38,015 nucleotides of DNA from Betaproteobacteria bacterium. GTDB taxonomy: Bacteria; Pseudomonadota; Gammaproteobacteria; Burkholderiales; SG8-39. The DNA lies in NCBI GenBank assembly GCA_005881595.1, contig VBBY01000007.1, forward strand, positions 1 to 38,015. The letters run 5' to 3'. Positions 35,536 to 38,015 of the stretch are shown one piece after another. A program made the position numbers and the translations under genes. Below the pieces are notes generated by a model, which had not been told where the DNA came from, ran no database searches, and worked only from the letters and a program-made list of their open reading frames with translations. How positions within the stretch are numbered: the stretch's first letter is position 1; each line of letters opens with the position of its first letter.

Positions 35536-36512
35536 ACGAATCCATCCTGCGGCTGCTGCGCCGCGCCGGCATCGCCGGGCCCGCCGAGGTGCCGCATGTC
35601 GAGCCGCTCGGCGGCGGCGTCTCGTCCGATATCTGGCGGGTCGACCTGGCAAGCGGGCCGGTGTGCGTGAAGTGCGCGCTTCCGCGCCTGCGCGTGGCGC
35701 AGGTCTGGGAAGCGCCGGTCGAGCGCAGCCGCTATGAATACGAATGGTTCCGCATCGCCGCGGCCGCCGTGCCGGGCGCCGTGCCGCAGGTGATCGCGCA
35801 GGAAGGCGGCGTGCTCGCCATGCAGTACCTCGACCCGGCCCGCCACCCGGTATGGAAAGACCTGCTGCGCAAAGGTCAAGCCGATGCGGGCTTCGCCTCG
35901 AAAGTCGGCCGCTCGCTCGCGGCGATCCACAGCGCGACCGCCAACCAGAAAGAGGTGGAGCGGCGCTTCGCGAGCGACGACATCTTCTACGCCATCCGCC
36001 TCGAGCCCTATCTGGTCGCCACCGCGGCCGTGCATCCGGACCTCGAGGCGAATCTGCTTGGCTTGCTGGCGCGCACCGCGATCACCAAGCTGTGCCTGGT
36101 GCACGGCGACGTCAGCCCGAAGAACATCCTCGTCGGGCCGCGCGGGCCGGTGTTTCTCGATGCCGAATGCGCGTGGTACGGCGACCCGGCCTTCGACCTG
36201 GCCTTCTGCCTCAACCACCTGCTTCTCAAATGCCTGTGGGTGCCGCAGGCAAAAAGCGCGTTCCTGAACTGTTTTGCCGCCCTGCGGGGCGGCTACCTCG
36301 AGCGCATGTCGTACGAAGATCCCAAGACGCTCGAGGCGCGCACCGCGGCGTTGCTGCCGGCCCTGCTGCTCGCCAGGGTCGACGGCAAGTCCCCGGTGGA
36401 ATATCTCACCGACGGCAAGGACCTGGTCCGCCGGGTGGCGCGAGCGCTGCTCGCGCGGCCGCCTGCCACTCTGGCGGAGATTCAGAAGGCATGGCAAGAA
36501 TCATTGAGGTAA
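35532..36512 (+). CDS. APH-family phosphotransferase (small-molecule kinase)
   Basis: A 326-residue kinase of the aminoglycoside phosphotransferase/choline kinase fold. Visible: nucleotide-loop region LGGGVSSDIWRVD, probable ATP lysine Lys47 in VCVKCAL, the Brenner motif LVHGDVSPKNILV with catalytic Asp193 and Asn198, and the metal site FLDAECAWYGDPAFDLAF (Asp210). All catalytic residues are intact. It starts at TTG 35532, overlapping the MFS stop (TTGA), and its end overlaps the enolase-like gene by 22 bp. The family covers antibiotic, choline, methylthioribose and sugar kinases; tight coupling to an enolase paralogue suggests a hydroxy-acid substrate, which is inference only. Confidence 0.9.
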   Translation: MNESILRLLRRAGIAGPAEVPHVEPLGGGVSSDIWRVDLASGPVCVKCALPRLRVAQVWEAPVERSRYEYEWFRIAAAAVPGAVPQVIAQEGGVLAMQYLDPARHPVWKDLLRKGQADAGFASKVGRSLAAIHSATANQKEVERRFASDDIFYAIRLEPYLVATAAVHPDLEANLLGLLARTAITKLCLVHGDVSPKNILVGPRGPVFLDAECAWYGDPAFDLAFCLNHLLLKCLWVPQAKSAFLNCFAALRGGYLERMSYEDPKTLEARTAALLPALLLARVDGKSPVEYLTDGKDLVRRVARALLARPPATLAEIQKAWQESLR

Positions 36513-37738
36513 GAGGCCGGCGGGTCTGGGACTCGCGCGGCCGGCCCACGGTCGAGGCCGAGGTGATCGTCGGCCGCGGCACCACGCCGCTCGCCTCGGG
36601 GCGCGCCATCGCGCCAGCCGGCGCGTCCACCGGCTCGGGCGAAGCGAAGAGCGTCGATGTGCCGAGGGCAGTGCAGAACATCAACACCCGCATCCGCGAC
36701 GCGCTGCGCGCCCTCAGCGTCTCCGACCAGGCGGCGCTGGACCGACGGCTGATCGAGCTCGACGGCACCGCTGACAAGAGCCGCCTCGGCGCGAACGCCA
36801 TCGTCGCGGTGTCGCTCGCCTGCGCGCACGCCGCGGCGGCGGCGGCGAAAATGCCGCTCTGGCGGCATCTGGCCGGCGAGCGCCGCGTCGCGCTGCCGGT
36901 GCCGCAGATCCAGATCTTCGGCGGCGGCGCGCACGCCCGCGGGCGGGTCGACGTGCAGGACTACATGGTGATCTGCATCGGCGCCGGCAGCTTCGCCGAG
37001 GCGCTCGAATGGACCGCGCAGGTGTACGCCGCCGCCGGCGCGCGGCTGGCGAAGAAGGGAGCGCTGCAGGGGGTCGCGGACGAAGGCGGCTACTGGCCGG
37101 CGTTCAAGTCGAACGAGGAAGCCCTCGCCGAGCTGGTCGGCGCGATCGCCGACGCCGGGCTCGAGCCGGGCGTCGACGTGTCGATCGCCCTCGACCTGGC
37201 GGCGACCCAGCTCTACCGCGGCGGCAGCTACCATTTCGCGCTCGACGGCCGCGCGCTTTCCGCGGAGCAGCTGCACGCCATGCTGCTGCGCTGGATCGAG
37301 AGCTATCCCATCGTCTCGATCGAGGATCCCTTCGCCGAGCACGACGCCGAGGCCATGCGGGCGTTCACCGAAGCTGCTCCCATCCAGGTCGTCGGTGACG
37401 ATTTTTTTGTCACTCGCGCGGCGAAACTGAGAAATGCTCAAGGCGCGTGCAATGCAGTTCTTCTGAAACCGAACCAGGTCGGCACCGTCACTGAAACCCT
37501 GGCCTGCTGGGAGGCCGCCCGTGCGATGGGCTACGGGGCGATCATCTCGGCGCGCTCGGGCGAGACCGAGGACGTGTCGATCGTCCACCTCGCCGTCGGC
37601 TGGGGCGTGCCGCAGCTCAAGGTGGGCGGCTTCTCGCGCTCCGAGCGCATGGCGAAATGGAACGAGGGCCTGCGCATCGAGGGCGCGCTCGGCGGCAAGG
37701 CGCTCCCCTACCCCGCGAGAAAGCTGTTCCGCCGCTGA
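36491..37738 (+). CDS. Divergent enolase paralogue
   Basis: A 415-residue enolase-superfamily protein closest to true enolase (2-phosphoglycerate dehydratase). Retained: WDSRGRPTVE, GASTGSGEA loop, His148, Glu198 in DEGGY, metal ligands Asp235, Glu278 and Asp303, Lys326 (LLKPNQ), Arg355-Ser356 and Lys377 (QLKVG). Changed: the SHRSGETED loop reads SARSGETED, so the position of yeast His373 is Ala354; the QEFM Glu (yeast Glu168) is Asp157; and the usual ELRDGD-type segment after the first loop is missing. ATG 36491 gives the standard N-terminus. It overlaps the phosphotransferase gene by 22 bp. It is likely a specialised paralogue; whether a canonical eno exists elsewhere cannot be seen. Confidence 0.9.
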   Translation: MARIIEVRGRRVWDSRGRPTVEAEVIVGRGTTPLASGRAIAPAGASTGSGEAKSVDVPRAVQNINTRIRDALRALSVSDQAALDRRLIELDGTADKSRLGANAIVAVSLACAHAAAAAAKMPLWRHLAGERRVALPVPQIQIFGGGAHARGRVDVQDYMVICIGAGSFAEALEWTAQVYAAAGARLAKKGALQGVADEGGYWPAFKSNEEALAELVGAIADAGLEPGVDVSIALDLAATQLYRGGSYHFALDGRALSAEQLHAMLLRWIESYPIVSIEDPFAEHDAEAMRAFTEAAPIQVVGDDFFVTRAAKLRNAQGACNAVLLKPNQVGTVTETLACWEAARAMGYGAIISARSGETEDVSIVHLAVGWGVPQLKVGGFSRSERMAKWNEGLRIEGALGGKALPYPARKLFRR

Positions 37739-37739
37739 T

Positions 37740-38015
37740 TCAGCCCAGCGGCGCGAGGCCCTCGGCGCTCAGCCGGTAGCGCCGGTCGCAGCCGGCGGCG
37801 GCCGCTTCCGAATGGGTCGCCAGGATCGCGGCCGCGCCCCGTTCGTTCACCTGAGCGCGCAGCAGCGCCAGCACCTGGCGCGCGTTCTCCGGATCGAGGT
37901 TGCCGGTCGGCTCGTCGGCGAGGACCAGCTTCGGCTCCCCCACCAGGGCGCGCGCGATCGCCACCCGCTGCAGCTCGCCGCCCGAGAGCTCGCGCGGCAG
38001 GCTTTGCTCGCGCCC
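37740..38015 (-). CDS. ABC transporter ATPase, C-terminal part (LolD/MacB type)
   Basis: The end of an ABC ATPase; its start lies beyond the right edge. Visible: [19 protein letters not shown] (signature), [18 protein letters not shown] (Walker B with the DEPTGNLD form typical of LolD, MacB and FtsE) and the H-loop ILATHSE, then a short C-terminal tail ending in [10 protein letters not shown]. In lipoprotein or macrolide exporters this subunit energises a FtsX-like permease. The permease gene would be expected further right. It converges with the enolase gene with 1 bp between the stop codons. Confidence 0.92.
   Translation of the reverse strand, partial: GREQSLPRELSGGELQRVAIARALVGEPKLVLADEPTGNLDPENARQVLALLRAQVNERGAAAILATHSEAAAAGCDRRYRLSAEGLAPLG

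Noticed and set aside
37385-37415. Hairpin GTGAC/GTCAC around a T7 run in the enolase gene
   Set aside because: Only a 5-bp stem; the bases encode the conserved GDDFFVT metal-ligand strand, so coding explains them.

Overview
The window is dense, GC-rich proteobacterial DNA with short gaps, many ATGA/TTGA-type stop-start overlaps and no mobile element, CRISPR array, rRNA or convincing tRNA. The mixture of a tandem (double-length) UvrA, PepN, class I Fbp, PdxH, a small SWIB-domain protein, NDH-2, an AlgZ/AlgR-like pair and overlapping transporter genes points to a betaproteobacterium, probably an uncultured Burkholderiales/Nitrosomonadales relative. This is judged from protein style alone; no search was run.

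Layout. 1-3760: 3' part of a fused double UvrA. 3.87-5.68 kb: LytS/AlgZ-type histidine kinase and LytTR regulator. 5.7-7.36 kb, minus strand: an EamA transporter and a glyoxalase-like protein. 7.36-7.86 kb: non-coding gap with two inverted repeats. 7.86-9.6 kb: a secreted unknown protein with its own terminator, then an exported Ig-like (DUF1573-type) protein. 9.6-11.3 kb: RhlE-type RNA helicase with a long leader, an apparent AUU start codon and a structured 3' region ending in a strong terminator. 11.36-13.2 kb: direct repeats, then a kinase with an RsbU-N-like domain and a NarL-type regulator. 13.3-17 kb: pepN and an ArsB/NhaD-like permease. 17.06-18.3 kb: three small genes. 18.4-25 kb: NDH-2, ROK sugar kinase, a Ser/Thr kinase fused to a cyclic-nucleotide-binding domain, and a large secreted subtilase. 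25.1-26.6 kb, minus strand: DUF547, cupin and a 57-residue ORF. 26.66-31.15 kb: GMC oxidoreductase, htpX, an EamA transporter and an MFS transporter, tightly packed. 31.2-33.5 kb: exported cyclase (minus), fbp, terminator, SWIB protein (minus). 33.7-37.7 kb: pdxH, MFS transporter, APH-like phosphotransferase and a divergent enolase paralogue, overlapping end to end. The right edge cuts a LolD/MacB-type ABC ATPase.

Most interesting signals: (1) the APH-fold kinase/enolase-paralogue pair, in which the enolase has lost the catalytic-loop histidine and has Asp in place of a catalytic Glu; (2) the AUU start of the helicase behind a good Shine-Dalgarno and a roughly 140-nt leader; (3) a recurring TANNNT box 6-7 nt before ATG with no Shine-Dalgarno, suggesting leaderless mRNAs for at least five genes; (4) a perfect palindromic repeat lying in frame inside uvrA; (5) several unexplained repeats and hairpins, notably at 11365-11444 and 25071-25136. 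No complete new defence or mobile system was seen.
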